Source: Labia minor (Eukaryota; Arthropoda; Insecta; Dermaptera; Spongiphoridae). Taken from it: 64,000 nt of DNA. The translations under genes and the position numbers were made by a program. The DNA is taken from NCBI GenBank assembly GCA_963082975.1, contig OY720350.1:18694910-18758909 (forward strand). The letters are read 5' to 3'. Positions 11,400 to 21,946 of this stretch are shown piece by piece; position 1 is the first letter of the stretch; each line of letters opens with the position of its first letter. Under the pieces are notes generated by a model, which did not search any database, was not told where the DNA came from, and saw nothing but the letters and a program-made list of their open reading frames with translations.

Positions 11400-11940
11400 T
11401 TTTTTTCAATAAGTTTCATTAATATCCCAAGCGTGAAACAATGGCGTGTATTTCCACCCTCTTAATAATTCGCTTGTAACCATGTGACATGAATTCGTTG
11501 AGGGAAGATTATAGTCTCTCGTTCCTTTTTGCCATTTTGTGATTAATTCGCAAACGGATTCTCGTTGACGCGTTAGATTGGCGATCGTCGTACCGCGACT
11601 GCTGATATTAATCATCACTGGCTGTCAAAATAGAGCCAGCCATACAGGGTGTTCAAGGGGGAAGGAAAAGAATCACTAGCCCCATTACCAGGCAGTGTCC
11701 AATTGAAGTGAAAAAATGACCGGGAGGCGTACAGCAGCAGGCAGATGATTAATGATTGGGAAATGACTGGTGGAGCTTTAACGTTTACCTAATCAATGCA
11801 CAAGCAGATACTCGATAATACGTTTCTATTACATTTCAAGTTATTAACTCAATCGAAAGTGGAATCCAATCAATGCCAAGAGAATTAAAAAAAAAAATCT
11901 CTGTGGTAGGGGGGATTCTCTTAAAAACGAATTCGACGAT
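11400..11940. promoter_or_regulatory. Large unique GC-richer island (candidate enhancer or conserved non-coding element)
   Basis: About 540 bp of complex sequence in an A/T desert. Motifs include GTGATTAATTCGC, TGATATTAATCATCAC, AGATGATTAATGATTGGG and ACCTAATCAATGC, a cluster of homeodomain-type TAAT/ATTA cores with CAATG-type flanks. The longest frame (minus, 11406-11618) has no recognisable domain. I call it regulatory by composition and motif density; conservation is untested. Confidence 0.35.
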
Positions 11941-13440
11941 TAAATTACAAATCTGTTTAATTTTTATTTTCTTTCTTTTGTAATTTTGTAAAATTAATAT
12001 CAATTATTTTTAATCTTTTCTAATGTTTCTACTTACATAATTATTTTCTCGAAATTATTTTTTAAAATATAATTTTGAAAATCATATTTGAAAAATCTTA
12101 ATAGATAAGATTTATTTTCTTTTTTTTTTTAATTTTAATTTTAATTTTTTTAATTAATAAACATTAATTAAATAAAAATAAGAGTATATTTAGTTTAGAA
12201 TAGAATTAAAAAAATATATATTATTATTTTCATAATTCTATTTATTAAAATATATTTATTTTTGTTTCAAAAATGACAACATTCCTGATGAAAGAATGTC
12301 ATGAAATAATGATTCATGACACAACTTCAAAATGAATAAAATTACCTCTAAAGAGCTTATAATATTTTTCTTAATAATTTTAACCTTTCTAAGCCTTATT
12401 TTTAAATTATATTTAATAGCTATTTGTATATAGCTTATTAATTATAAGCTATATTCATATTATTTTGGATTGTTCTGCTTTTTAAATTTTATAATTCTTC
12501 TTAAACTTAACTTGTCACAATGTAGTAACTTTCAACAACCATTAACAAGATTTCTTATATACAATTAGTTACCTCATCCGTGACATAAATTAAACATGAC
12601 CGAATTAATAATACATCTAAAAGCTAATAAATATTTAAGAATAATAAAAATCTTAGTTATGATAATATGAATATATGTGCTAAAAAATATATGATTGAGA
12701 ATTTCTGAATTTTAAGAATTGTAACTATTAAATTTTAATATTATTTTTAAATTTAAAAATTACCTTTCAATCTATAATTTTCTATTTCAAAAATATTTAC
12801 AGTTACTAAAAAAATATTTTTTATAAAAAAAAAATACCACCTATTATACTAATCTATCCTTTATCCTTAAATATTTAATTGAATATGTAGAATTTTGAGC
12901 TGAATAAAACTTCTCATATTAGAGAAATCCTAATTTGAATTTGTTTATTATACATATTATTATATTGAATATGATTTTCATAAAATTTTATAATAAATAA
13001 TTTTTAAATTGTTAGTTTAAATAAGATATCATAATAATATATATATATTTAAAAATAAATTCTAGTGAATTATTAAAAAAAGACTGGATCGATGATTGAT
13101 TCAATGTGGTAGGTCAGGCAGCCAGTCACTTGTTAAATATTATTCCTAGATTGTCCTGACATTTTCTAATGTTAAAAATTTTGTCATAATTTAAACCATT
13201 TGAGATTTTAATAAGTCACATAGTCACTTAAATTTATTACAATTAAATATTAATTAATTCCATTATGAATTAAAGTAATTTTCCATTACTTTTTAATAAT
13301 ACTATTTATATAAATATATAATAAATAATAACAAACTAGCATTTAAAATTAGGTATATTTATAATTATATTAATGGTAGTTAATCACTTATTTCATTATA
13401 GGTTTAAAAGGGAAATAATTAAACATTTCTACAATTATTT
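11941..13440. other. Long AT-rich intergenic stretch, nothing recognised
   Basis: About 1.5 kb, overwhelmingly A/T with homopolymers. No open frame of note, RNA gene or repeat terminus found. Confidence 0.6.
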
Positions 13441-14027
13441 TTACTTTCCCGCATAAGGGAAGTATTGGAATCGTCAAAAATTTCGACTTCGAGATTTCGA
13501 TAGATCTTGACGTTTTAGACCTCCCTGAGTCGGAAAATACCATTTTTCGAATTATGTCTGTGTGTGTATGTATGTATGGATGTAATGTTTGCCTGTTAGC
13601 AAATTTACTCAGAAACTAATCAAGCTAGGTCTTCAAAATTTGGTACATCGATATTATTCACAGTTTGTAGATTTCTATCAAAATTTCGTCCAAATCGGTT
13701 AACCGGAAGTGGTACTTTACCTACACTGGTTGCGTTTACCTTACAAGTAAAGTACCAGTTTGCTTCGAGATATTTGCTTCCTATTTTGTATATAGATTTA
13801 AGAATATGAAAAAAATTCAGATACCAAATTTCATCATGATCTGACTACCGGAAGTGGCATTTTACCTATACAAGTAGCGTTAAGTGTAAATTATAAATAT
13901 ATATAATAGTGTTAAACCATTTTACTTTATAATTTAAATTAATTAGTTTGTTTATTTTTATTGTTGTTAAAACATAATAATAATAACCTATTTATATGCG
14001 GGAATGTCTAGGGGAGGACATTCCCGA
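13441..14027 (+). mobile_element. HINE-B (Helentron-like non-autonomous element)
   Basis: Begins TTTACTTTCCCGCATAAGG, an imperfect palindrome (ACTTTCCC / GGGAAGT) followed by GTATTGG. Near the 3' end, ATGCGGGA (13996-14003) is the exact reverse complement of the 5' TCCCGCAT, followed by the hairpin GGGAATGTC / GACATTCCC. A TG-rich tract lies near 13559-13580. The core (AAATTTGGTACAT, then AACCGGAAGTGGTA) resembles HINE-A and HINE-C although the termini are unrelated. No coding capacity. Confidence 0.75.
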
Positions 14028-15061
14028 TTTTTTCTCAAAGTATCTCAAAGTATCCGAAGTTTATTAAGATATGTACTTTATATTTTTAATAGTGAATCGA
14101 AATAAATAATAATAATAATAATAATAAAGCAGTCAAGCAGTAAAAATAGAGATGGTAATCAATGTTATTTCTTTATTAAAGTCAATAAATAAATGTAAAT
14201 AAATAGTGTTTTTTCTATCCAAAATAATATCTATATAGTATGTATTTAATGTGGGAGAAATTGTTAAAGTTAAGGATAAATGAACAATATAATTGTTAAT
14301 TAATATATTGAGGGTTTTAAAGCATATGCCACATTTTCCAATAATTAAGTTTTAATAATCTATTGTCGTAGGTCATTTGCCTATTATTATTAACAATTTT
14401 TTTTAATTATAATTAAATATAAATAATTAAATAATTAACGAGGGTGATATACTTTATTGATAAATTGATTTATATATTGCTCAATATAAGTATGTTTTAT
14501 ATTTATACTCCGTCAATCGATACCCGCCTGTGACTAATGGTTTCAATTATTATCTAAAAAGCATTCCCCTCTTTGGCTTTGTGGTTTGTGGCTAAATTAT
14601 ATTTTTCATAATACAATGAATAATTATTAAATGTAAAGATTCGTGTGATATTAAAGAGACGCACCTGAAGGGATGTTTGCGGTCGATGGGCCATTCAGAT
14701 AACAAAATTGGTTCTTTTTCTATTCTAAAATGTAAATATACATTAAATTTAGGTATAATAGAACCTTAATAAAATAATAGGGCATATATAGATTTTAAAA
14801 TTTTTTTTTTTCAAATTTATTAAAGAGCATTTATTATTAAATTAATTCATTTAATTTTTATTAATTTTTTAATTAATTGAAAAAGATTTTCATGTATTTA
14901 TTTGTAGTGAAACAAATTAGAAAAAAATGGAGTTGCCTCAAAATAGAATGTGGATAATGAGGCCAGAAGCTTTCGAGTTCGTTAATAGAGTAGTGTTAAT
15001 AGATAATTTCTTAATTTTTACTTTTTTAAAACCCATTTTAGTTAGTTTACAAAATAATTTA
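14028..15061. other. AT-rich sequence with a short (AAT)n tract
   Basis: (AAT)n at about 14103-14127. Mixed patch at 14510-14710 (CGTCAATCGATACCCGCCTG, GATGTTTGCGGTCGATGGG) that could be a small non-coding element. Otherwise A/T-rich. Confidence 0.5.
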
Positions 15062-15563
15062 CGAAGGTCATTCAACTACTTAGCCTCACTGCCCGATGGC
15101 GCTGCTATCACAAAAGAGTTTTACCATCATGTAGTACATTATTTTACTAGCCTACTCTCAAAGTTTCAGTCAATTCCCTTTACTGGTTTTGTTTTGTTAG
15201 CCTTTGGATGCGAGCGTGTCGATCAGTTGTACAAAAATGGAAAAAGAACAATAGCGTTCGGTGTTTAGATTCTTATTTTTGGAAGGGAAAAGGCGCAGCA
15301 AAATCAAAGATCGCTTGGATGCTGTGTACAGTGACTCTTCTCCTTCGATAGCGACCGTCAAAAATTGGTTCTGTACAACAAAAAATGGTTTTTGTACAAC
15401 TGATCGACACACTCGCTTCCAAAGACTGTCAAAAAAAACTAGTGAAGGGAATTGACTGAAACTTTGAGAGTAGGCTAGTAAAAGAATGTACTACATGATG
15501 GTAAAACTCTTTTGTGATAGCAGCGCCATCGGGCAGTGAGGCTAAGTAGTTGAATGACCCTCG
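15062..15563 (+). mobile_element. Mariner-type element with ~120-bp terminal inverted repeats and a captured transposase N-terminus
   Basis: TA dinucleotides flank the element. Ends CGAAGGTCATTCAACTACTT and AAGTAGTTGAATGACCCTCG open inverted repeats of about 120 bp (15062-15183 and 15445-15563). Between them, an ATG at 15237 starts about 45 codons resembling the HTH domain of Tc1/mariner transposases (…FLFLEGK…IKDRLDAVY…SSPS…TVKNW), with a TAG at codon 6. The catalytic domain is deleted. Neighbouring open frames run into the repeats and are not genes. Confidence 0.8.
15237..15375 (+). pseudogene. Mariner-family transposase N-terminal fragment (HTH region)
   Basis: About 45 codons read EGK…SKIKDRLDAVYSDSSPS…ATVKNWF, matching the N-terminal helix-turn-helix of HTH_48-type Tc1/mariner transposases as I know the family. 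A TAG replaces codon 6, and the sequence ends after the first helix-turn-helix. It has no DDE catalytic region and is confined between the long inverted repeats, so it cannot encode an active enzyme. Confidence 0.7.
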
Positions 15564-16280
15564 TAATTTGAAACATCACATAAAATATTAAATAATATTA
15601 TATAATGATATACATTTTTTTGAATATATTTAAATCTTCAAAATCAGCATGTCAACACTTAACCACTGAACCATTCTCATGAAGCATCAGTTATAATTAT
15701 TATTAATATTGTATTCTAAAGAAATTATCATTCATTTTAATTTCGAAACAAAAAATTAAAAATTAAAAAATAAAATTATATTTCATTGGAAAAATTATTT
15801 TGAAATTAAAATATAGTTATATTTCCCTTATAGGTATTAGTAATAATAACACTTCGAAAACGAATTCTGATTGAATAAATAAATCTTTTCCTAGTTATCC
15901 TATATTTAAATTTAGCCATTAAAGATATATGTTATGCCATCGTTCTAGATATTTTTAATTGATTTTGTCAACATTAATCAAGTTTTGTGTTCTTTAGCAT
16001 AGTAATTTGTTAGTTTTTCTATTTCCACTTTATGGCCTTGTCATCGAAAAATTAAATCGGGCTCTCTTTTATGAAAAAAAGATAAATTATTTCATATAAA
16101 TCATTGAGAATAAATAACATCAATATTTTTTATTTTCATTTATTAATAATATTATTTTTTTTAGTAATAATAAATATAAATATACCTATATAATTTAGAA
16201 AAAAATTATAATTTAAGATTTACACATTTTAATCTCTTGTATAAAATATAATTTTCAGTAATTAGGCTATATCATACATT

Positions 16281-16320
<40 letters not shown>

Positions 16321-16599
16321 ATTAAATGTTACCTAATTATAATCATAAAATAATTATTACAGATTGAAATAAAATTAGTTATTTTCTTTCATTAAATAAT
16401 TTATTTTTTTAAAGATAAATTAAATAATAATAATAATAATTATCAAAAACCAAATTTATATCTAACTATAATCAGAATATTGATTATTTAAAAATAAAAA
16501 AGTAAAAAGAATTTAAAATTTCAAAAACTCATTCAAAATTCGATTTGAACTTCATTTTTTTCAGTCTAAGTAAAAAGTCCAAAATGATTAATTAAAAGA
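15564..16599. other. AT-rich sequence with (TA)n tract
   Basis: (TA)n at about 16282-16315. Otherwise A/T-rich, with no recognisable features. Confidence 0.6.
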
Positions 16600-16990
16600 A
16601 AATAAAACAGAGATTGTATGCATGATCATTTAAATGCTGGAATCAGGCTCCCTCAATCTTTAAAAAAAAAAATTAATCCCTGACCCCATGGGGAAGAGGG
16701 ATGAGGGCGAGAGCTAGTAGGAGATGAATCCAAGTCTGATCACTAAATCCGTATCTAATTGGTTCTCGTTCGACGCCCGGTACAGCTAATGCTAATTAAT
16801 GATGGGCAGATGAACGGAGGGCTGATCTGATGAATTTCTTCATTTGTTACTGTCCTAATTTTACCTCAAGTGGTATCGGATAACAAACAGTGAACGTAAC
16901 GAGGGTCAATTTGCATCCCGTTAATCGAGTTTCATACTGGCAGAGTGAGAGAAAGCAGGGAAATGAATCACATAAATAATCCTGTTTAAA
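16600..16990. promoter_or_regulatory. GC-richer unique island (candidate regulatory element)
   Basis: Complex sequence including GTATGCATGATCATTTAAAT, AGCTAATGCTAATTAATGAT and CCGTTAATCGAG. TAAT cores are dense in 16780-16930. No open frame with a domain. Candidate conserved non-coding element. Confidence 0.35.
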
Positions 16991-17179
16991 AAAAAATATG
17001 AATATTTATTGTCAATTGATAATAATTGAAATATAAAATGATTTGTTTCCTTCAATGTACTAGTTATATGAGTATACGTATATTTGATATGATGGAATTT
17101 TGTAAAAGATAGGAAGTAGATGGAGGTGGCTTAGGAAAAGATAGTTGGAGGAATTTAGTCATGAACCCCCCTCTGAGTT

Positions 17180-17460
17180 ATAACAGTTCGTGGGCTGACA
17201 CATAAATGGCGCCACTAGTATCAAATCCATATTTTTTTTTAGTTAACTTTCATAAGACGCGTGTATAAATTTGACAGCTGTTGCACAATTAGTATCGGAC
17301 TTATAGAATTTTTTGTTAAAAAACTTTTGTTAATTTGGAAAAAAAGCAAAATGTGCAGCATCGTACACGTGGCGGAAGTGAAACTTCTTAGAATCTAGAG
17401 AATAAGAGAAATTTTAGTTGAGAGTGTGAGTGAGAGAGAAATAGAGAAAAATAAAGGGAT
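17180..17460 (+). mobile_element. Possible mariner 5' region fragment
   Basis: Contains TGGCGCCACTAGTA, ATAAATTTGACAGCTG and a T-rich lead (TTTTTTGTTAAAAAACTTTTG) before an A-rich ATG at about 17351. This arrangement resembles the untranslated leader of mariner elements as I remember it. No transposase frame follows and no terminal repeat pair was found, so it is tentative. Confidence 0.3.
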
Positions 17461-17526
17461 CATTTCGAAAGACATATAACAGTATAAAATTTTCGTAACA
17501 AATATTCGCTTTATTATTATTATTAT

Positions 17527-18096
17527 CTACTCTATCATCATATCTACATTGCCTGTACTATTGTCGGTTGGTGCTTCAATTGGTAATACTGATATTAATG
17601 GCTTGTGATAACTAAAATAAGATATATATGTTCGTGATTCAATATTTTCTATATAACGTGTAAAAACAGCATCTATTGTAGTTCCAGATTTTGTTGTTGA
17701 TTCCTTGGGATCGTTATTTATAAGCAGACCAAATGTTTCTCGAAGAAAGTTGATCAACGGCAACGAATCATCAGATCCAAAATTTACATTAAAATCTCCC
17801 CCGAGAATTAGAGGGATTTTATCTTCGCCTCGTTCAAGTGCATTTGCACCTGTGTGGCTATAAACCAGTAGTGAACGGTGTATGAAATAAATAATATCGT
17901 CTAAATTTTGGTCGTTATTTTTTTTCGGCATAGTGAATTCTGTGGAGTAGAGAAAAGCAGTTTTAAATGCAATAATAATTTTAAATTGATTTAGTAGTGT
18001 TAAAGTAATGTTGAGATTCGGATAAATAACGTGAATGGTCATCGACGCACATAACTGTATGTGTTGGCGTGTGAATCGCCGACCATGTTCACACAC
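17527..18096 (-). pseudogene. Endonuclease/exonuclease/phosphatase-domain fragment, probably Helentron-derived
   Basis: A 189-codon open stretch without a proper ATG at its beginning; the first in-frame Met is about 18 codons in. Residues about 55-170 match the C-terminal half of an EEP-type (APE-like) endonuclease: PLILGGDFN (about 95-103, catalytic Asp/Asn), SGTTIDAVF (about 137-145) and SYFSYHKP (about 159-166, catalytic His). This form, with the SYHKP ending, is the type I associate with endonuclease modules of insect Helentron/PIF1-helicase proteins. The Rep-helicase part is absent here. Its presence beside many HINE elements fits a decayed autonomous relative. It could instead derive from a non-LTR retrotransposon. 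Confidence 0.6.
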
Positions 18097-18423
18097 ACAA
18101 TTACATGCGTCGGTATGCGTGCACGCTGTATATTTGACTTGAGAATTTTAATTATTTCACGATATATATATATATATATATATATAAATATCAATTTTTA
18201 TATATGACTTACATGTATAGCAGCGATAGGTAGAAATATTTATCGATAGCTCAAAAGTAATATGCCTCTCTCACGTACTGATGCGTAGGTAAAGGTTTAC
18301 ATCCGTGGCTCCGAGATAGAAATGATTGTCCCTAAGAGGGCGTAACCAACGACCACGCTTGGCTTTAGGTCAAGACAACTCAAGAGATGGCGGGGCCTTC
18401 ACCATTGTGTTTGCTTTGCTCAA
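18097..18423. other. Mixed-composition sequence with (TA)n tract
   Basis: (TA)n at about 18163-18186, then a GC-richer stretch 18290-18423 (GAGGGCGTAACCAACGACC, GATGGCGGGGCCTTCACC) of unknown origin. It could be part of the element that supplied the neighbouring endonuclease fragment, but no homology is clear. Confidence 0.35.
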
Positions 18424-18937
18424 GTAGATATCGCAATTAAATACAATTTGAATTTAAATATATATTAATTTCAAAATTTGCCTAAACATTTATAAAAATA
18501 AATATACATATGAAATACGTTTAATATTAAAAATAAATAAATATACATATGAAATTTGTTATTTTTTAATATTAAAAAATATTTAATTTGAGATTAATTA
18601 TATAAAAAATTTTAAAAAATTCAAAAAAACTTAGCTATAATATTTGACATATGATAAGGTTAATTACAATTTTTTAATAGACATCCTTAATAAATAGAAA
18701 AATAATAATTTTTAAATAATATAAATAATATTTAATTATAATCTAATCAAAGAAAATAAAAGTTTGAATCTATTTGATAGTTGATCTTTTTACATATAAT
18801 TAATCTCAAATTAAATATTTTTTAATATTAAAAAAAAATAACAAATTTCATATGTATATTTATTTTTATAAATGTTTAGGCAAATTTTGAAATTAATATA
18901 TATTTAAATTCAAATTGTATTTAATTGCGATATCTAC
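18424..18937. repeat. Long imperfect palindrome (inverted-repeat element)
   Basis: Left arm (18424-18604) and right arm (18797-18937) are near-perfect reverse complements beginning GTAGATATCGCAATTAAATA and separated by about 190 bp. The left arm has an extra unit of about 40 bp duplicating the block AAATAAATATACATATGAAA. No transposase and no clear target duplication. It is a fold-back or MITE-like element whose transcript would form a long hairpin. Confidence 0.8.
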
Positions 18938-19329
18938 TGGACAAGGTGGAGATCTCGCCCTCTTTTGATCATAAGTCATACTAATTTTTAATTCTTTGAC
19001 CCAGTAGAGGCTGAGAAATATTATTCCGCGTCAACGTACTCGCGCGCATGCGCGCCATGGACTTTGGACCTAGCGAGTGGGTATTAGAACGAAAGATCGC
19101 ACAAAAGGGAGACGCAGATAGCCTCTTTCTCAAGAACGAAAGACCGCACAAAAGGGAGACGCAGATAGAGGCTATCTCATTCCCACTCGTTATATCTATA
19201 TCTTTTTTCTCTCTTGCGTTACGAAATTTCAATTTTTTTCTCTCTTGCGTTACGAAATTTCAATTTTTCAATTCACTCTCCATTCTCAACCAAATGTCAG
19301 GACGCCGCTAAAGAAGTTTCACTTCAAAA
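18938..19329. repeat. Leader region with two short tandem duplications
   Basis: A 35-bp unit (GAACGAAAGA…GACGCAGATAG) occurs at 19087-19121 and 19134-19168. A second unit of about 29 bp (TTTTTCTCTCTTGCGTTACG…) occurs at about 19204 and 19235. The region also has CGCGCGCATGCGCGCCATGG (19041-19060). It lies directly upstream of the mariner relic, but no mariner terminal repeat was found in it. Confidence 0.6.
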
Positions 19330-20021
19330 ATGGAAAAAAAAAGAATTTCGTGTGTTGATAAAGCATTGCTTTTTGGCGAAAAAAATACTGTTGAAACAAA
19401 GGCTTGACTTGATAAACATCATTCGGGCTCTGCACCAACAAAATCGACCATAGAGAAGTGGTTTGATAAGTTAAAACGAGGTGAAATGAGCACCGAGGAC
19501 GATGCACGCAGTGGACGCCCCAAAGAGGCTGTTGCGGACGAAAACATCAAAAAAGTCCACAAAATAATTTTTGAAAATCGCAAAGTGAAGTTGAGTGAGA
19601 TAGCTGAGAACCTAAAGATTTCAAAGGAACGTGTTGGTCTTATCGTACATGAATATATGGATATGAGAAAGCTGTGTTCAAAGTGGGTGCCGCGCGAGCT
19701 GAAAATCGACCAAAAACAACAACGAATCGATGATTTTAAAGAGTGTTTGGAGTTGTTCAAACGTAATATTTTAATTTTGTGTCGATATGTGACTTTGGAT
19801 GAAACATGGCTCCATTATTTCACATTTTTTGCTCCGATGAAAAGGTGATGGCCGAAACTGAAGCCTATTTTGAGGCTAAAGACAAATCATATTATAAAAA
19901 TGGTATCGAAAAATTATATGATCAGTATAAACACTGTATCGCCCTCGAATGGAACTATATTGAACTTTTCAGCCCACCTGTTATATATCATATTGGAAAA
20001 CAAGCATTTTATTATTATTGA
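19330..20021 (+). pseudogene. Mariner transposase, internally deleted and frame-disrupted
   Basis: The ATG at 19330 starts MEKK…EFRVLIKHCF, a mariner N-terminus. The frame shifts in the A-run near 19378-19387. A TGA near 19408 replaces a Trp codon. From about 19440 the frame is intact through STIEKWF, GEMSTEDDARSGRPKE (linker), ISKERVGLI (second HTH), LCSKWVPREL and VTLDETWLHYF, which holds the first catalytic Asp. The second and third Asp motifs are lost in a deletion near 19825. The C-terminus resumes in another frame (SDEKVMAETEAYFEAKDKSY … CIALEWNYIE). Mariner transposases are about 345 residues; this copy is dead. Terminal repeats were not found. Confidence 0.9.
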
Positions 20022-20234
20022 ATGGAGTGCCTTCCAATTTTTTAAAATATATTTTTATAATATCAATCTATATATCTTTATATATATGTATATATTATAT
20101 GAAAATGGATTAAAACATTATTATTCTTATTATTTTTTTTCATACTGTGTAAAATTACATATTCATTTAAGATAAAATAATAAGAGATTGGGAAGCAGGT
20201 TTAATAAAATAAAATTTTTATTAGATCACGTTCA

Positions 20235-20265
<31 letters not shown>

Positions 20266-21353
20266 TATAATACAATACACAGATGCACAGATATACAAAT
20301 ATTCAAATCTAAATATCGCAAAATGAAAGAAAAAAAAAATCAGAACGACTTAAAATAAACATAAAAGTCAAGAGATGCAGAGTCACGTTAAAAATAAAAA
20401 CATATACGAGAAATAGAGAGAAAAATCATTTTTATGTAACCAGTTTTCATATAAATATCTACTTCAAATGATATTAATATAAAAATGTCTATGCATTTCG
20501 ATAAAATAAGATAAAACCTAATAAAATAGTAGAATTTATTTATTCTTGTGTTCCAATTTTTACTTAATATTCATAAGATATGTTCTAAATTCGCTGTTGA
20601 TAAAGAAAAGCATGATAAAATTTGTTGAATTGATAATAAATATAATAACAATTGATACCCTGCTATGTTTTAGAATTAATTTTTTTTTTTTGAGCATTCA
20701 ACCCTCCCACCTATTTGGTCAAATACATTTAAATCTTGAAATTTGTAATGATTTAATTTATTTTAATATATGTTTAAAATTTGAATTAAGTTTATATTAT
20801 AAATATTGTTCTATCTTAAAATGTATCACAACATTTATAATATATTATATGGATAAAAATTTGTATATGGAAATTTATGTTTGTCTTACTGATCTTGAAA
20901 AATAAGGGTTTATAGTCAGACTATCTTGAAGGAAATCATTTTATTTTATTTTTCAAACAAAATGAAAACTTAAGTAACATATGTTAATACGATATCAATT
21001 AAATTAAAACTCATCAATGATTCAAGGTGATTAGTAATCAAATTTTAATCAGGTGGTAAAATTAGAAATTAAATATGTATATTACTCTTATAAAATTTTT
21101 AATTATAATTATTTTTGTAAATCAATTGAATGAATCCGCCATACACTTTACTTTTATGGAAAAAGTAACAATAAATCATTTAATAATATTAGAAAATAAA
21201 ATATATATCGAACTATAATATCAAATAACTACACAATTTTCATTTTCTTTTTATAGATAACTTTATTATATTATAGACATTATATATAAATCCCCCCCAA
21301 AAAAACAAATTTTAAACATTGATTAAATGATATTTGTCAACTAATGAAAAAAT
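20022..21353. other. AT-rich sequence with (TA)n tract
   Basis: (TA)n at about 20237-20261. A 119-codon open stretch at 20546-20905 is rich in Ile/Leu/Tyr/Phe as expected from A/T-rich DNA and has no recognisable domain, so I do not call it a gene. Confidence 0.55.
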
Positions 21354-21946
21354 CTGGAGTATCTCCACTCGACTATCTCGCAAATTTGAATTGGATTACA
21401 TAAAATATATTATATTTTAATTAAATTGGATTAATTAATTAAAAAGTTAAATTTACGGAATAGTATTGTTATTCAATTAAATTAATTAATTAGCATATAT
21501 TAAATTTAAATTTAAAACCTCTACCCTTATTTTTAAATCAAAATTTAAAAATTAATTCCAGCACTTTCAGCGATTCAATCAAGCTGAAATTCTATATATA
21601 GCAGTTTTATACAATTTTTAATCATGTGGAAAAACTATCAAACATATATCTTTATTTTTACGGTCAGTTTAGAGGAAAAAAAATGAAAACGTGGTAGGTA
21701 ATGGTCCTCTTCCTGATGAGCTACATTTCTCAAAAGTTGATAGAAAACTACAAATTTTGAATAATGCCCGTGTACCAAATTTCATTATTCTAGTTCAAAC
21801 CGTTTTTGCGTAATTGTATCTACACACACACGCCTAAGGAGAGAGAGAGACATTTTTTTCAATCTTAGTGAAAATGATAAATGGGCCTTCGAAACGTATA
21901 AAAACATCAAAATCTCGACATCAAAAATTTGGCGAGATATTAAAAA
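21354..21946 (-). mobile_element. HINE-A copy 5
   Basis: Minus orientation, from CTGGAGTATCTCCACTCGAC (21354) to GGCGAGATATTAAAAA. The core microsatellite is reduced to (CA)n then (GA)n near 21823-21851. The segment with the GATGGCACCA block of other copies is replaced by A/T sequence. The 5' palindrome has lost one arm. Confidence 0.8.

Noticed and set aside
20546..20905. 119-codon open frame
   Set aside because: Composition is what A/T-rich random sequence yields (Ile, Leu, Phe, Tyr, Asn); no domain, no splice or expression signals.
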